From Spartinivicinus poritis (GTDB lineage Bacteria > Pseudomonadota > Gammaproteobacteria > Pseudomonadales > Zooshikellaceae): 41,437 nt of DNA. The stretch covers positions 1 to 41,437 of the forward strand of contig NZ_JAPMOU010000045.1 of the NCBI RefSeq assembly GCF_028858535.1, given 5' to 3'. Positions 17,641-28,700 of the stretch are shown in pieces. Below the pieces are notes generated by a model. It made no database searches. It was not told the DNA's origin and was given only the letters and a program-made list of their open reading frames with translations. Positions within the stretch are counted from its first letter, which is position 1. Each line of letters starts with the position of its first letter. The position numbers and the translations under genes were made by a program.

Positions 17641-19047
17641 TTAAACGCCGGTTGCTAAATCCCTTAATACGGCTTGTACACTGTCTTTAGCATCACCAAA
17701 TAACATCCGAGCATTGTCCTTAACGAACAAGGGGTTCGCTACCCCGGCATAACCAGATGCCATTGAGCGCTTTAATACAACCACTTTTCTTGCCTTCCAC
17801 ACTTCTAACACTGGCATGCCAGCAATGGGGGAACTTGGTTTTTCGACAGCATCTGGATTAACGGTGTCGTTGGCGCCAATCACTAATACCACATCTGTTT
17901 CTGCAAAATCGCTGTTAATTTCATTCATATCCAGAACAATATCATAAGGCACATCAGCTTCTGCCAGTAATACATTCATGTGGCCAGGTAGCCGACCTGC
18001 TACAGGGTGAATGCCAAAACGGACACTTTTTCCTTGTTTGCGGAGTTTTTCAGTCAACTCACTAACGGCCATTTGGGCATGGGCAACAGCCATGCCGAAG
18101 CCTGGCACAATAATGATATTTTTGGCTTCCGCCAGGTAATCTGCTACCTCAGCATGGCTAATGGATACAGGATCACCCTGGTCATTTTCAACACTGGCAA
18201 CCATAGCCCCTTCATCGGTACCAAAGCCACCTAAAATGACACTGATAAAGGAGCGGTTCATACCACGACACATGATGTAACTCAAAATAGCACCCGATGA
18301 GCCAACCAACGCACCAGTGACAATCAATAGGTTGTTTGCCAGCATAAACCCTGTCGCGGCAGCCGCCCAGCCTGAATAACTGTTCAGCATTGAAATGACC
18401 ACTGGCATGTCAGCGCCACCGATGGCAGCAACCAGATGAATACCGACCAGTAATGCAATAATGGTCATAATCAATAAATAAAATGTGCTGGCACCACTGT
18501 AACCAGCTGGCACGAACTCCATGCCCAGCCAGATAGTAATCAGCAGTGCGCCCAGGTTGAGTAAGTGACGAAAGGGAAGCATTAAGGGTTTGCCCGAAAT
18601 GGTGCCCTGTAACTTTCCAAAGGCGACAATTGAGCCAGTAAAGGTGATAGCACCAATAAAAATACCTAAATAAAGCTCTATGTTATGAATAACATGTGCC
18701 GCACCGCTCAATGTGGCTTTATCTGATACCAAATAGCCTGACCAGCCTATTAACACAGCAGCTAAACCAACAAAGCTGTGTAATAAAGCAACCATTTGAG
18801 GCATTGCAGTCATTTGTACTTTTTTGGCTAATATAAACCCTATTGAAGAGCCAACTAACATGGCGAAGATAATCAGGCCATAAGACTCAACGTAAGCACT
18901 CATAGCCGTTGCCAAAATAGCAACAGCCATACCAATCATGCCGTATATATTGCCGCGCTTGGCGGTTTCCTGGGCACTTAAACCACCTAGGCTTAAAATA
19001 AACATCACGGCCGCAAATAAGTAGGCCATTGCAATCATTCCAGTCAT
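17641..19047 (-). CDS. pntB: NAD(P) transhydrogenase subunit beta
   Basis: A 468-residue subunit of the proton-pumping transhydrogenase, which reduces NADP+ with NADH using the proton gradient. The N-terminal part carries about nine membrane helices (domain II). The C-terminal part from about residue 290 is the NADP(H)-binding domain III, with [44 protein letters not shown] and [10 protein letters not shown]. Length matches E. coli PntB. AGGAGG lies about 8 nt before the ATG on the minus strand. It follows pntA by 16 nt in the same operon. Confidence 0.97.
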   Translation of the reverse strand: MTGMIAMAYLFAAVMFILSLGGLSAQETAKRGNIYGMIGMAVAILATAMSAYVESYGLIIFAMLVGSSIGFILAKKVQMTAMPQMVALLHSFVGLAAVLIGWSGYLVSDKATLSGAAHVIHNIELYLGIFIGAITFTGSIVAFGKLQGTISGKPLMLPFRHLLNLGALLITIWLGMEFVPAGYSGASTFYLLIMTIIALLVGIHLVAAIGGADMPVVISMLNSYSGWAAAATGFMLANNLLIVTGALVGSSGAILSYIMCRGMNRSFISVILGGFGTDEGAMVASVENDQGDPVSISHAEVADYLAEAKNIIIVPGFGMAVAHAQMAVSELTEKLRKQGKSVRFGIHPVAGRLPGHMNVLLAEADVPYDIVLDMNEINSDFAETDVVLVIGANDTVNPDAVEKPSSPIAGMPVLEVWKARKVVVLKRSMASGYAGVANPLFVKDNARMLFGDAKDSVQAVLRDLATGV

Positions 19048-19063
19048 TTTTATCGCCTCCTGG

Positions 19064-20632
19064 TTATTTGCGGAACATTTTTAACATGCGGTGGGTAACA
19101 AAAAAGCCACCTGCAATATTAATAGTGGCAATGAGTACAGATACAAATGCTAGGAAAGTAACGACACCTGACCCTGAGCCGGTAATTTGTAATAAGGCGC
19201 CTATGACTACAATACCTGAAATAGCATTGGTGACGCTCATTAAGGGGGTGTGCAACGAGTGGCTGACATTCCAGATGACTTGCCAGCCAATAAAAATGGA
19301 TAAGATAAACACAGTAAAGTGGGTAACAAACTCTGGAGGGGCTGACTTACCAATGCCTAATAAGCACAAGCCGGCCACCAACCAAAAGGCAATCAATTGT
19401 TTGGTGTTGGTTTTTTTATCTTGATTTTTATTAACGGCGGGTTGTGCGGGTACCGCTGTTGATGGCTGTGCTTGTGGTTGAGCGGTTACTGGAGGGGGCG
19501 CAGTTGGTTGTATGGGGGGAGGGGGCCAGGTAATGTTCCCTTCTTTAACGACAGTAGTTGCCCGAATCACTTCATCATCAAAGTTAACGTTAATGGTGCC
19601 ATCTTTTTCAGGGCTTAATTCCGACAGTAGATGTACTAAGTTAGTGGCATATAATGTTGATGACTGGGTAGGTGAAAGGCTAGGTAAATTAGTGTAGCCA
19701 ATGATGGTAACACCGTGCTTGACGACTTTTTTTTCTGGCTCGGTTAATTCACAGTTGCCGCCTTGCTGAGAGGCCAAATCAACAATGACGGACCCCTCTT
19801 TCATTGTCTCTACCATATCCGCTAGCCATAATTTAGGCGCTGGCTTACCAGGAATGAGGGCGGTAGTAATCACAATATCAACATCTTTTGCCTGCTCTCT
19901 AAACAAGGCCATTTCCGCATCAATAAAGGCTTGGGACATTTCTTTGGCATAGCCACCACTACCACTGCCATCTTCTTCGATTTCAACCGTTAAAAACTCT
20001 CCGCCTAGAGACTCCACCTGCTCTTTAACAATAGGGCGAGTATCAAATGCTTTGACGATAGCTCCCATACTTTTTGCAGTGCCTACAGCAGCTAGCCCGG
20101 CAACGCCTGCACCAATTACTAAGATTTTGGCTGGTGGAATTTTGCCTGCGGCGGTAATTTGCCCGGTAAAAAACCGACCAAAATTATGAGCAGCTTCTAT
20201 GACTGCACGATAACCGGCAATATTGGCCATAGAACTCAGCACATCAAGTTTTTGAGCCCTGGAGATTCTAGGTACGCAGTCAATCGCAAGGGTATTAATT
20301 TGTTTATCAGCTAAAGTGGCTAGGTAATCTTCATTTTGTGCGGGAGAAATAAAACAAATAAGGGTGGTATTCGGTTTTATATGGCTTAATTCGTCAGCAG
20401 AGGGGGCTTCTACTTTTAGAATGATGTTGGCATTAGCTAATAGTTTGGCGTGATCACTCTCAAGAGTAGCGCCTGCTGTTTCGTATTGGTTGTCAGGAAA
20501 CTTAGCAGCAGCACCGGCATTACTTTCAATGGAAACACTAAAACCCATTTGAATAAGCTGTTGAACACTGGCGGGCGTAGCTGCCACCCTGGACTCCAGT
20601 GGGTTGGACTCCTTTGGTATGGCAATGTGCAT
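19064..20632 (-). CDS. pntA: NAD(P) transhydrogenase subunit alpha (fused type)
   Basis: A 522-residue subunit carrying the NAD(H)-binding domain I and the first membrane helices, in the fused E. coli form rather than the split PntAA/PntAB form. Domain I begins [20 protein letters not shown] and contains [23 protein letters not shown] with the GxGxxG fold, and [17 protein letters not shown] linker of about 45 residues, very rich in Pro, Ala, Gln and Thr (about 370-415), separates it from the membrane part ([16 protein letters not shown] onwards). This linker seems longer and more proline-rich than in E. coli PntA. A good site (ggaaggag) precedes the ATG on the minus strand. It is first gene of pntAB. 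Confidence 0.96.
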   Translation of the reverse strand: MHIAIPKESNPLESRVAATPASVQQLIQMGFSVSIESNAGAAAKFPDNQYETAGATLESDHAKLLANANIILKVEAPSADELSHIKPNTTLICFISPAQNEDYLATLADKQINTLAIDCVPRISRAQKLDVLSSMANIAGYRAVIEAAHNFGRFFTGQITAAGKIPPAKILVIGAGVAGLAAVGTAKSMGAIVKAFDTRPIVKEQVESLGGEFLTVEIEEDGSGSGGYAKEMSQAFIDAEMALFREQAKDVDIVITTALIPGKPAPKLWLADMVETMKEGSVIVDLASQQGGNCELTEPEKKVVKHGVTIIGYTNLPSLSPTQSSTLYATNLVHLLSELSPEKDGTINVNFDDEVIRATTVVKEGNITWPPPPIQPTAPPPVTAQPQAQPSTAVPAQPAVNKNQDKKTNTKQLIAFWLVAGLCLLGIGKSAPPEFVTHFTVFILSIFIGWQVIWNVSHSLHTPLMSVTNAISGIVVIGALLQITGSGSGVVTFLAFVSVLIATINIAGGFFVTHRMLKMFRK

Positions 20633-20923
20633 GATGTTTTACTCCTTCCTAATGATGGACGACTGAGAATAGTTGCTGCGCTTGTTATTTTTTTGAGTAA
20701 TACGACACTATTTTGACATACTTATCAGGCAAACAGGGTTACAAACGACTTACGTTTTTATAACGGTAAGATGTCTTTCATGTGTCGTTTTTAAGCAAAC
20801 AGGTGTATATGTTTCACCGATAGACAAATTTATACCTAATTTCCGAAGAATTGAAATGGCTATTTGCGACACCCTTTTAGGGTATAAACATTAGAGGTAG
20901 GGCTGACTGCATCAGTTGATTTA
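20633..20923. other. 291-nt intergenic stretch upstream of pntA
   Basis: This contains the pntA promoter region (minus strand) and the downstream end of the next minus-strand gene. It includes tttgcgacaccct at 20863-20875, which recurs inverted at 41338-41350 at the window's right edge. No terminator with a U-tract is visible. Confidence 0.35.
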
Positions 20924-21727
20924 TTAATTTGATTGGCTGTCTGCATCATAAAAGCCACTGGCGAGTTGTTGAAATAAGCGAGAGTAGGTGCCGTTTTGTT
21001 TAATGATCTTTAAGCCTTGATTAAATTGCTTGACCAGTTGTTCATTGTTGGATAACTTTTTATTAATAATTAAAGAATACTCACGGGTTTGAATGACTTT
21101 AGGGGCACTAGTAATTAATGTGCTTTGTTGCGGTGAATATTGGGTGCGTAAATAATATTGACCAACCTGCTTGGCTTGAGGTATCGCATCAATACGGTGC
21201 CCAAGTAATCGATTAAATAAATCAAAGTAATTGCCAGCACGTTCTAAGCGTAAAATCCCTTTTTGTTCGGCTTTTTCAAAGAAGGGATAAGCTGTATGCT
21301 GAGTGCCACCAATCACTTGTCCTTTTAAGTCGTCTACATGTTGCCAGCCTTGGAGTGGGGTGCTTTTTAAATGGAACAATACTTCTTCATCTTTTACAAC
21401 AGGGTCTGAATAGATAAAGTGGTTGGCGCGTTCAGGGGTGTATATCCAAACCAATGTACCATGCCAGGTTTGGTTGATACCTTTGCCAGTCAGAGCATAC
21501 TGATAGGCGCGTGACCAGGGGAAGAAACTATAGTGTACTTTAATACCAACACTAGAGAAGGCTTTACTCACAATATGAGAAGCAAAGCCATGATGGGGTA
21601 GTGCCTGACCAAGGTAAGGTGGCCATTCGCCATTGGTTAAATTGACCGTAGTAATGGTAGCTTTTTCAGCAAAGCTTTGAGTCGAATGTAACCATAGGGT
21701 TATAGTAAATATATAGGGCTTCAGCAT
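20924..21727 (-). CDS. family 3 periplasmic solute-binding protein
   Basis: A 267-residue exported protein of the bacterial family 3 solute-binding fold (PBPb-type). A signal peptide (about residues 1-20, ending QSFA) is followed by NGEWPPYLGQ, then FFPWSRAYQYAL with PW at 70-71, a motif shared with the three neighbouring paralogues. No permease or ATPase gene is nearby, so it may be a sensor or an orphan receptor rather than part of a transporter. I chose ATG 21727 because it begins the signal peptide; the frame opens at 21790 but that start would abut the divergent gene. No strong ribosome binding site. It diverges from the next gene across about 63 nt. Confidence 0.8.
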   Translation of the reverse strand: MLKPYIFTITLWLHSTQSFAEKATITTVNLTNGEWPPYLGQALPHHGFASHIVSKAFSSVGIKVHYSFFPWSRAYQYALTGKGINQTWHGTLVWIYTPERANHFIYSDPVVKDEEVLFHLKSTPLQGWQHVDDLKGQVIGGTQHTAYPFFEKAEQKGILRLERAGNYFDLFNRLLGHRIDAIPQAKQVGQYYLRTQYSPQQSTLITSAPKVIQTREYSLIINKKLSNNEQLVKQFNQGLKIIKQNGTYSRLFQQLASGFYDADSQSN

Positions 21728-21790
21728 CCATAGTCGGCACACTAGAAGTTTATACTTATGCCTTAAGTCTAATCGTCTTTGGGGCAACAT

Positions 21791-22588
21791 ATGACAGTCT
21801 GTACCAGTAAATCTCTGTTGCTATTAATTGTATATACGTTAACTATTTTACCAATCTATACAGTATATGTAGAAAGTGTTTTAAGTTGTGAGTTAACGAT
21901 ATTTGGTAATTCTAATAAACCACCTAAAAACTACCTAGATCAACAGGGTAAGCCTCAAGGGATCTTAGTGGATATGATGTCTTATCTAGGTGAGAAAATG
22001 GATTGTAAATTTAACATTCGGCTTTACCCTTGGAAGCGGGCTTATAAGTATGCGCTCGCCGGGGAAGGTGGAATTATCGGTTTTTCAAAGAACTCTCAGC
22101 GGCTTAAACTATTTGATTACTCTGAGGTTATGTATTATGACGATATGATTTTGGTGACTACCCAACGAGGTAAGTTTGATTATCAGTCGATTAAAGATCT
22201 TCGCGGAAAAACCTTAAGTGTTACTTTGGGGTCAAGCTTTGGAGATGAATATGATAATGCCGTTGCTAGTAAGCTATTTAGTGTACGAGCAGCTCCCTTT
22301 CCAGAGGATCGGTTATTGCAGTTATTATCAGGCCAAGTTGATGTCGTGTTACTAGGGCCTGGAAAGCTTGGCTTACACGCAGCGATTGCTCAAAATGAAA
22401 AGCTGAAACAACAGCAAAATCAATTTGTCATTTTACCCAAGCCTTTTAAGCGAGATCCTAACTTTTTAGGTATTGCAAAAACCTTGAACAGGCAGCCATT
22501 TATTAAGCGCTTTAATCAAGCATTACATGAGGGGGTTAACTCAGGTAAGTTTAATGACATTCTATTGCGTTATTTAACTGAAAAATAA
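21791..22588 (+). CDS. family 3 periplasmic solute-binding protein
   Basis: A 265-residue exported protein. A hydrophobic signal (about residues 8-26) leads to a family 3 solute-binding domain, with KPPKNYLDQQGKPQGILVDM, RLYPWKRAYKYALAG (PW at 80-81) and DLRGKTLSVTLGSSFGDEYD. Two cysteines, C33 and C72, could form a disulfide; C33 in VLSC is a poor lipobox because polar residues precede it. The ATG at 21791 is preferred to a TTG at 21779; ggggc lies about 7 nt upstream. It is a close relative in layout to the gene that diverges from it. The ligand is unknown; family members often bind amino acids. Confidence 0.8.
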   Translation: MTVCTSKSLLLLIVYTLTILPIYTVYVESVLSCELTIFGNSNKPPKNYLDQQGKPQGILVDMMSYLGEKMDCKFNIRLYPWKRAYKYALAGEGGIIGFSKNSQRLKLFDYSEVMYYDDMILVTTQRGKFDYQSIKDLRGKTLSVTLGSSFGDEYDNAVASKLFSVRAAPFPEDRLLQLLSGQVDVVLLGPGKLGLHAAIAQNEKLKQQQNQFVILPKPFKRDPNFLGIAKTLNRQPFIKRFNQALHEGVNSGKFNDILLRYLTEK

Positions 22589-22767
22589 AGAGTGAGCCCC
22601 CTATCAGCTAGCAACTTCTGTACCTATTGATTCTCCCTTATTTTTTACTGTTACTTTAAAATAATGAGTTACCATTTTTTTTCGATCTTATGATGTTTTT
22701 TTGTAAAGCAGTGCTAGACTTGAAATCAGCTTATAGTTTATGTAGTTGCTGCTGAAGGGGTTTAACC

Positions 22768-23523
22768 ATGAAAGCACTAATTGGTTTGATTTTTACTGTA
22801 TTAGCTTTACCAGTATGGGCAGACCCAACCCAAGGAATCACCTATATTACGGAAGAATTTCCACCCTATAACTTTAAAGGGGAAGGCGGTGAAGCGGTTG
22901 GGATGAACACTGATATATTAGTGGCTATGTTAGAAAAACTGAAAAGTAGTCAGGCACGAAAAGATATTAAAATTCAGCCTTGGGTGCGTGGTTATCGAAC
23001 TACCCAGGAACCAGGTAATTTAAATGTGCTCTACTCAACTACCCGCACGAAAAAAAGAGAGGGTTTATTTAAGTGGGTAGGTCCATTATCCAAAGGATCA
23101 AATGATTTAATTGTGCTTAAAGGTAATCCAAAGAAAGTAATGGTCAACTCGCCTGAGGACTATAAAAAGTTTAAATATGCAGCCATTCGTGATGATTTAG
23201 GTGAATTGTTACTGAAAGAGAAAGGCGTGCCTAAAAAGAATATTTCTCAATCTACAAACTTTTTTGCAATGATTAAAAAATTGCAAGATGGTAAGGTTGA
23301 TGCCATTTCTTATAATGGTACGGTAGCCAAATGGTTGATAAAAAAAGAAGGGTTAAGTCCAGCCGATTTTGAAAGTGCAGTATCGACACCAATTGGAGAG
23401 CATTATTTTGCTTTCAACAAAACCATTGATGATGAAGTGGTCAAAGCTCACCAGAAAGCACTGGAAGAGGTGATGGCAGATACTACTTTTGTTCAATCTG
23501 TGCAAGATAAGTACTTGAAATAA
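22768..23523 (+). CDS. family 3 periplasmic solute-binding protein
   Basis: A 251-residue exported protein with a clear signal peptide (residues 1-18, ALPVWA cleavage) and a family 3 fold. It has ITYITEEFPPYNFKGEGGEAVGMNTDI at about 24-50, IQPWVRGYRT with PW at 71-72, and TRTKKREGLFKWVGPLS. This last motif is shared with the next gene (SRTPEREDLFKWVGPIA), so these two form a subpair. Ribosome binding site aagggg is well placed. A strong terminator follows at 23577. No transporter genes accompany it. Confidence 0.85.
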   Translation: MKALIGLIFTVLALPVWADPTQGITYITEEFPPYNFKGEGGEAVGMNTDILVAMLEKLKSSQARKDIKIQPWVRGYRTTQEPGNLNVLYSTTRTKKREGLFKWVGPLSKGSNDLIVLKGNPKKVMVNSPEDYKKFKYAAIRDDLGELLLKEKGVPKKNISQSTNFFAMIKKLQDGKVDAISYNGTVAKWLIKKEGLSPADFESAVSTPIGEHYFAFNKTIDDEVVKAHQKALEEVMADTTFVQSVQDKYLK

Positions 23524-23576
23524 AATGTCTATACACATGGTATGGAGTTGCTACACAACTGTTAGTACTGTAATTG

Positions 23577-23608
23577 AATGCCCTTAGTGATAAGGGCATT
23601 TATTTTTG
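23577..23608 (+). terminator. Rho-independent terminator after the third solute-binding gene
   Basis: A perfect 10-bp stem, aatgccctta (23577-23586) and taagggcatt (23591-23600), with loop gtga is followed by tatttttg. It lies 54 nt past the stop codon, so this solute-binding gene ends its own unit and the next gene needs its own promoter. Confidence 0.88.
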
Positions 23609-23900
23609 TAAGTATGATCTAGGTGTTAGGGATGACTAATTTAGTGATATTTAATTTTTTGCATGATGTATAGACTCAATATACTAGTTTAGATACCGAA
23701 TACGAAGAGTATACTGCTTATAAAGGGTAATGAATAAGGTAGATAAGGGGAAATCTCAAGTAGTAATGAGTTTTGCTTGCAATAAACAGCATTTAAATAA
23801 TACTATGGTATTCAATGGTACGTAAAAAGTACTGCCCATAAAATAACTCGCGACTGGTATAAACATAATAGCTATCAATATAAAGTGAGGGCGTAGTAAA
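23609..23900. other. intergenic stretch before the fourth solute-binding gene
   Basis: About 290 nt of AT-rich sequence between the terminator and the next gene. It must contain that gene's promoter; a loose candidate is ttgctt near 23773 with an AT-rich -10-like segment about 19 nt on, which I do not consider reliable. No ORF or stable hairpin is evident. Confidence 0.3.
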
Positions 23901-24677
23901 ATGGCAGTCAAGCTAAAACGACACAGTAGTTATGTCGCTATCTTTTTGAGTTTTTTGCTCTTGTTTTCTTCAATGCTCTCTGTAGCTGAAGTTACCCCTA
24001 ATTTTAGAGTCATCTTGCTTACTGAAAATTATCCTCCCTATAACATGAGTGTAGATGACAAGAACTTCGCCAGGGGGGATAATGTTGATGGTTTGGCCAC
24101 TGATATTGTCCGGGAAATGTTTAAACGAGCTGGCGTTAAGTATTCATTAAGCCTTCGTTTTCCCTGGAAACGAATTTTCGAACTAACGGTTCAAAAAAGA
24201 CGGTACGGACTTTTCTCCACATCTCGCACCCCGGAAAGAGAAGATCTTTTTAAGTGGGTAGGGCCTATTGCTTCCAGTGACTGGGTGTTTATGACCTTAA
24301 AGGATAAGCCTATCAAAATTAACAATCTGGATGAAGCGAGACCTTATCGTATAGGGGGCTACAAGGGTGATGCTAAAGCAAAATACTTGGAGTCACAAAA
24401 CTTTAAGTTGCACTTGTCCTTTAGAGATAATGAAAACATTAAGAAATTGCAAGCAGGTAAAATAGACCTTTGGGCAACAGGTGATTTATCAGGTCGTTAT
24501 TTAGCTGCCCAAGACAATTTTAGAGACCTGAAAAAAGTATTTACCTTTAAGAAAAGCCAACTGTATTTAGCGATGAATAAAGAAACACCTAATGCAGTTA
24601 TAGAAGCGTTACAAAAGGCATTAGATTCTATGGAAGAGGACGGTACTAAAGAAAAAATTACCAATGACTACTTATAA
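23901..24677 (+). CDS. family 3 periplasmic solute-binding protein
   Basis: A 258-residue exported protein. A signal peptide (about residues 1-29, ending SVAE) precedes a family 3 domain, with ILLTENYPPYNMS, LATDIVREMFKRAGVKYSL, RFPWKRIFELTV (PW at 88-89) and SRTPEREDLFKWVGPIASSD. It pairs most closely by motif with the preceding gene. Ribosome binding site gaggg lies about 9 nt before the ATG. It is the fourth such gene in 3.8 kb, with no permease or ATPase gene in the cluster. Ligand unknown. Confidence 0.85.
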   Translation: MAVKLKRHSSYVAIFLSFLLLFSSMLSVAEVTPNFRVILLTENYPPYNMSVDDKNFARGDNVDGLATDIVREMFKRAGVKYSLSLRFPWKRIFELTVQKRRYGLFSTSRTPEREDLFKWVGPIASSDWVFMTLKDKPIKINNLDEARPYRIGGYKGDAKAKYLESQNFKLHLSFRDNENIKKLQAGKIDLWATGDLSGRYLAAQDNFRDLKKVFTFKKSQLYLAMNKETPNAVIEALQKALDSMEEDGTKEKITNDYL

Positions 24678-24833
24678 GTCAGTTAACTGAAAAATTATTA
24701 TATGTATTCACCAAAAGCAGGGATGCTATCATTTCACTCATTCCCAAACCTATTTGCCTTAAGTGGTATTTACAGTTATACGTCGAAAGCACTATGATCG
24801 TGAGATTTTCTTAACACGAAACATAGTGACTGC

Positions 24834-25505
24834 ATGAATAAAGCAATTGTCTCCTGGAGTGGTGGTAAAGATAGCTGTCTTGCCTTATCTCAGGCGTTAC
24901 AGCAAGGATATGAAATTGTTGCTTTATTGGTAATGATGAATGATCAAGCCCCTTTTTCCAGGTCGAATGGGGTATCTAAAGCCGTCCTCCTCCAGCAAGC
25001 CCAGATGATGAATATTCCCATTTCTTTTGTGTATTCATCCTGGGCTGACTACGAGACTTCACTAGTTTCAGGCCTAAAAGAATTAAAGCAACAATACCAG
25101 ACAACTACTTGTATATTTGGTGATATTGATATTATTGAACACCGCCAGTTTGAAGAAAAAATCACCAAAGCAGCATGTATGACTGCTCACCTGCCACTAT
25201 GGGGGCAAGCCCGAACAGCTGTATCAAGTGCCATTATCGCTGCAGGTATTAAAGCCAAACTATCCGTAGTAAGAACCAAAGTAATGTCAGGTGATTTTTT
25301 AGGAATAGATTATCATCAACTGCCGTTTAACCAGCTTGAAGCAATGAATATTGATGTGTGTGGTGAAAATGGAGAGTTTCACACCATTGTGTATGACGCA
25401 CCATTCTTTAGTAGGCCGATTGAGTTAGGGGTTAAGGAAAGGCATACGATTGATGATGTGGAGTTGTGTGAGTTTGTTGTCCTTAAAGAGTCAGTAAGGG
25501 TGTAG
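24834..25505 (+). CDS. DUF71/COG2102 PP-loop ATPase (Dph6-related)
   Basis: A 223-residue PP-loop ATP pyrophosphatase. The N-terminal SGGKDS motif (residues 9-14) binds ATP, and the C-terminal CGENGEFHTIVYDAPFF is the family signature. Archaeal and eukaryotic relatives (Dph6) amidate diphthine on elongation factor 2, a modification bacteria lack. A published comparative-genomic study proposed that some bacterial DUF71 proteins act in vitamin B12 salvage. In this window the gene is followed, after a 5-kb helicase gene, by B12 riboswitch-controlled btuB-cobO on the other strand, which fits that idea but is not tight linkage. No strong ribosome binding site is seen; the start is set by the family N-terminus. 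Databases may label it diphthine-ammonia ligase, which would be misleading. Confidence 0.88.
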   Translation: MNKAIVSWSGGKDSCLALSQALQQGYEIVALLVMMNDQAPFSRSNGVSKAVLLQQAQMMNIPISFVYSSWADYETSLVSGLKELKQQYQTTTCIFGDIDIIEHRQFEEKITKAACMTAHLPLWGQARTAVSSAIIAAGIKAKLSVVRTKVMSGDFLGIDYHQLPFNQLEAMNIDVCGENGEFHTIVYDAPFFSRPIELGVKERHTIDDVELCEFVVLKESVRV

Positions 25506-25713
25506 AACTATGACTACTTTATTCCAAGCTTTTATATATTCCTAAACAAATGGTATATTTGGCTAGTATAGTATTATAAATCCTTGAAAATAAAATTTAA
25601 TGTTATATATTCACCAAGTAAGAGCAATCGGTAGGCTAAAATTTAAACTGATGTGCTTTACAAGGTAGAGTATAGATAACTCTTTTTTCACAGATAAATG
25701 TAGGCAGTTGCTA

Positions 25714-28700
25714 ATGGATAATAGTTTTGCCTTTGAATCTCTGGAGTCTGTTCGCAAGAAGTTACTTGATTTAAGTAGTCGCAATTCACTAATTAACTAC
25801 CGTCACTCTAAGTCAAATAGCGTACGTTTGATAGATGAGCTACCAGATCAAATCTATAGCGTATTACAGCAAGGTGACCACTCCTTAACTTTTATTCCAG
25901 TGCCTGAGCCCTCAGAAACTGAGTTAATTCAGGCCGGTTATATTGTTATTGATAGGCAATCAGGTGAAAAAGTTAAGAATGAGTATCCAACAGAAGACGT
26001 GTGGGCAAAGCGCCTTGGCTTGGACACGGGTTATGATCTACCACCTGCAGATGCAAAACTTCAGGGCGCTGCAAAGCATCAGGATCATCAACTACAAACG
26101 CTGCTTTATGCTTCCTCTTTAGAAGCAAGATTACGTAGTATTCGCAATAAGTCAGAAACTGCAATTGAAGAAAGTGGAGCAAATGTACTGTATTTGGCAC
26201 TTGGTTTCCTACAATGGTATGAAAGCCCTGTTTCAGATGTGGCTCGGCTGGCACCTTTATTTACTCTACCTGTGCGGCTTAAGCGAGATAAGCTCGATAA
26301 AATGCTGGGGGTATATCGTTATAGTATTGACCTTAAAGATGATGGGCTTTTCACTAATATCACCTTGAGTGAAAAGTTGGCGAATGATTTTGGTATGATC
26401 TTGCCAGAAGTGAATGAAGATATAAATCCAGAAGAGTATTTTGATACTATCCAACAAACTATCCTCTGCGCAAAACCTCGCTGGAAAGTTTGCCGTTATG
26501 CATCTCTGGTCTTGCTGGATTTTGCTAAACAAACCATGTATCAAGATTTAGACCCACAAAACTGGCCAGAAAATCACAGCATTCAAAATCATAATTTGAT
26601 TAGAAGATTTTTTCATTCGGTCGCTGATGAGGAAGAGGTTGGTATTTCGTCTTATGTTAATGAGTATTCTATCGATGATATTGAAAATGTTCATAGCCAC
26701 TTCCCTTTAATTTATGATGCAGACAGCTCTCAACATAGTGCACTGATTGATGCTGTAGAGGGAAAAAACTTAGTTATAGAAGGGCCACCAGGGTCTGGTA
26801 AATCGCAAACTATTACTAATTTGATAGCAGCTTGTATAGCAAATGGGCAAAAAGTGTTGTTTGTTGCTGAAAAAATGGCAGCATTAGACGTAGTGAAAGG
26901 ACGTCTTGATAAAGCTGGCTTAGGGGATTTTTGTTTAGAATTACATAGTCATAAAACAAATAAGCGAAAAATACTTGATGATTTGATTCAACGAATTAAT
27001 AGGCTGGGGGAGTATCCAAAACCAGGCAAGCTTAATGATAGTATAGCCCGGTATGAAGATTTAAAAAGTAAGCTTAATTATTATGTTTCTCAAATAAATA
27101 ATAAGTGGAAGCAAACAGGTCTCACTATACATCAAATCTTAAATAAAGCCACTCGCTATCGCGAACAATATGGCATTCAACCTGATACACTGGAAATTGA
27201 GGGAGTCAGTGGTCAAACGCTGACGAGTGTTAAGCAGCAAGCTTTGTTAGATGATGCTGATATGCTGGCAGATATTTTTAATCAGGTAGCTGAGCAGGCA
27301 GAAGGAGGAAAAATCTATAATCATTATTGGTATGGTGTCGATAATACTGAATTATTAGGTTTTCAGGCAAAAGAATTATGTCAGGCATTAAAACATTGGA
27401 ATGGCAGCCTTCAATGTTTAAATCATCATTGGCAACGACAAGTAATACAGTTACAGTTGACAATTGATCCAAATACCTTACTGGAAACCATAGAGTCAAT
27501 TATTGATGCATTGGCTTTGTTACCCAATATTCAAGGTGAAGAGCTACTGGGGGATTTAGTAGAAATTGCCCAGCAAGGCGAGGCCTTTAAGCAAATGCTA
27601 GACGGGTACCAATGGATTCATGCTGAAAATGACAGTTTAAGTACAATAATCAAACCAGAGTTTATTAGTGATAGTAATACAGTAAAAAAACTGGATAAAG
27701 TATTGACAGAATTTCGAGGTCTCGGTATTAGGTATGAAGAAACACTAGATGCATTAGGGCAAGATAAACTTAGTTTACTGAAGTCGGAGGAATTAGCAAA
27801 TTCGATTAATATTCAGCTTGAGCGGATTAAGGAAAAAATCCCACGAGAGCTGCATCCGGTATTTGTTTTTACTTATCCTGGTTTACAAGAGCTGTCTAAG
27901 TTATCAAAGTTGCTTAATGCTCTTCCCCCAGAACTATGGCGTTATCGGCATGTCTTGTTTGATAATCCTGATTTAGATGTGTTGCTGAAAGAGCTAAAGC
28001 ATTATCTGCAAAAGTTGCTGCCTTTGCATGAGCAGCTACAATCGTATTTTAAATTAGATAACCTTCCACAGTCCGGGCAATTAAAGTCCTATCAAATGGC
28101 TTTGGATAATGCAGGGTTTTTCTGTTTTTGCTCTTCACAATGGCGTCAAGCCAGGCAAGCTATTTTAGCTTTAGTATTACAGCCAAAACAAGGTAAAAAA
28201 CAAGCTTTTAATTTATTGACTGAGCTAATTGAATATACTGAAGGTGTTGAATATATTAACCGCCTGCATCAACAAGATCCACTACTTGGTGAGTGGTTTC
28301 AAGGAGTGGAAACACCAATAGAGCGTATTATGGTCTTACGCTCTTGGTACCAGGCGGTTCGTGAGGAGTATGGCATTGGTTTTGGTGATAGAGTAGCGAT
28401 TGGAGAGGCTTTGTTTACTCTAGACAGACAGTTGGTGCAAAGCATAATTTATGCGCTTAATGGTGAGTTAGGCGTGCAGGTTGAACAGTTAGTTAAGATA
28501 ACTGAAATATTGCAACAGCGGTATCCAACATTTAGCCCTCTCTTGCATAGAAAAACATCACCAACAGGTCCTGTTGAATTATTAAGAGGTTTACATAAAA
28601 AACTTGATCAGTGTTTGGGGCAATTAACCTTTGCCAGCCATCATCAGATCACGGTAGGTGATTTACAGTGCCGGCTTCAACAGCTAACTGGGTTACAAAC

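Noticed and set aside
19029-19424. 131-residue plus-strand frame opposite pntA/pntB
   Set aside because: Antisense to the strongly conserved transhydrogenase genes; its sequence is only the complement of membrane-helix codons.
20924-24677. ABC amino acid transporter operon
   Set aside because: Only binding proteins are present; there is no permease or ATPase gene in or beside the cluster.
24834-25505. Diphthine-ammonia ligase acting on elongation factor 2
   Set aside because: Bacteria lack diphthamide; the family label alone does not support this function here.
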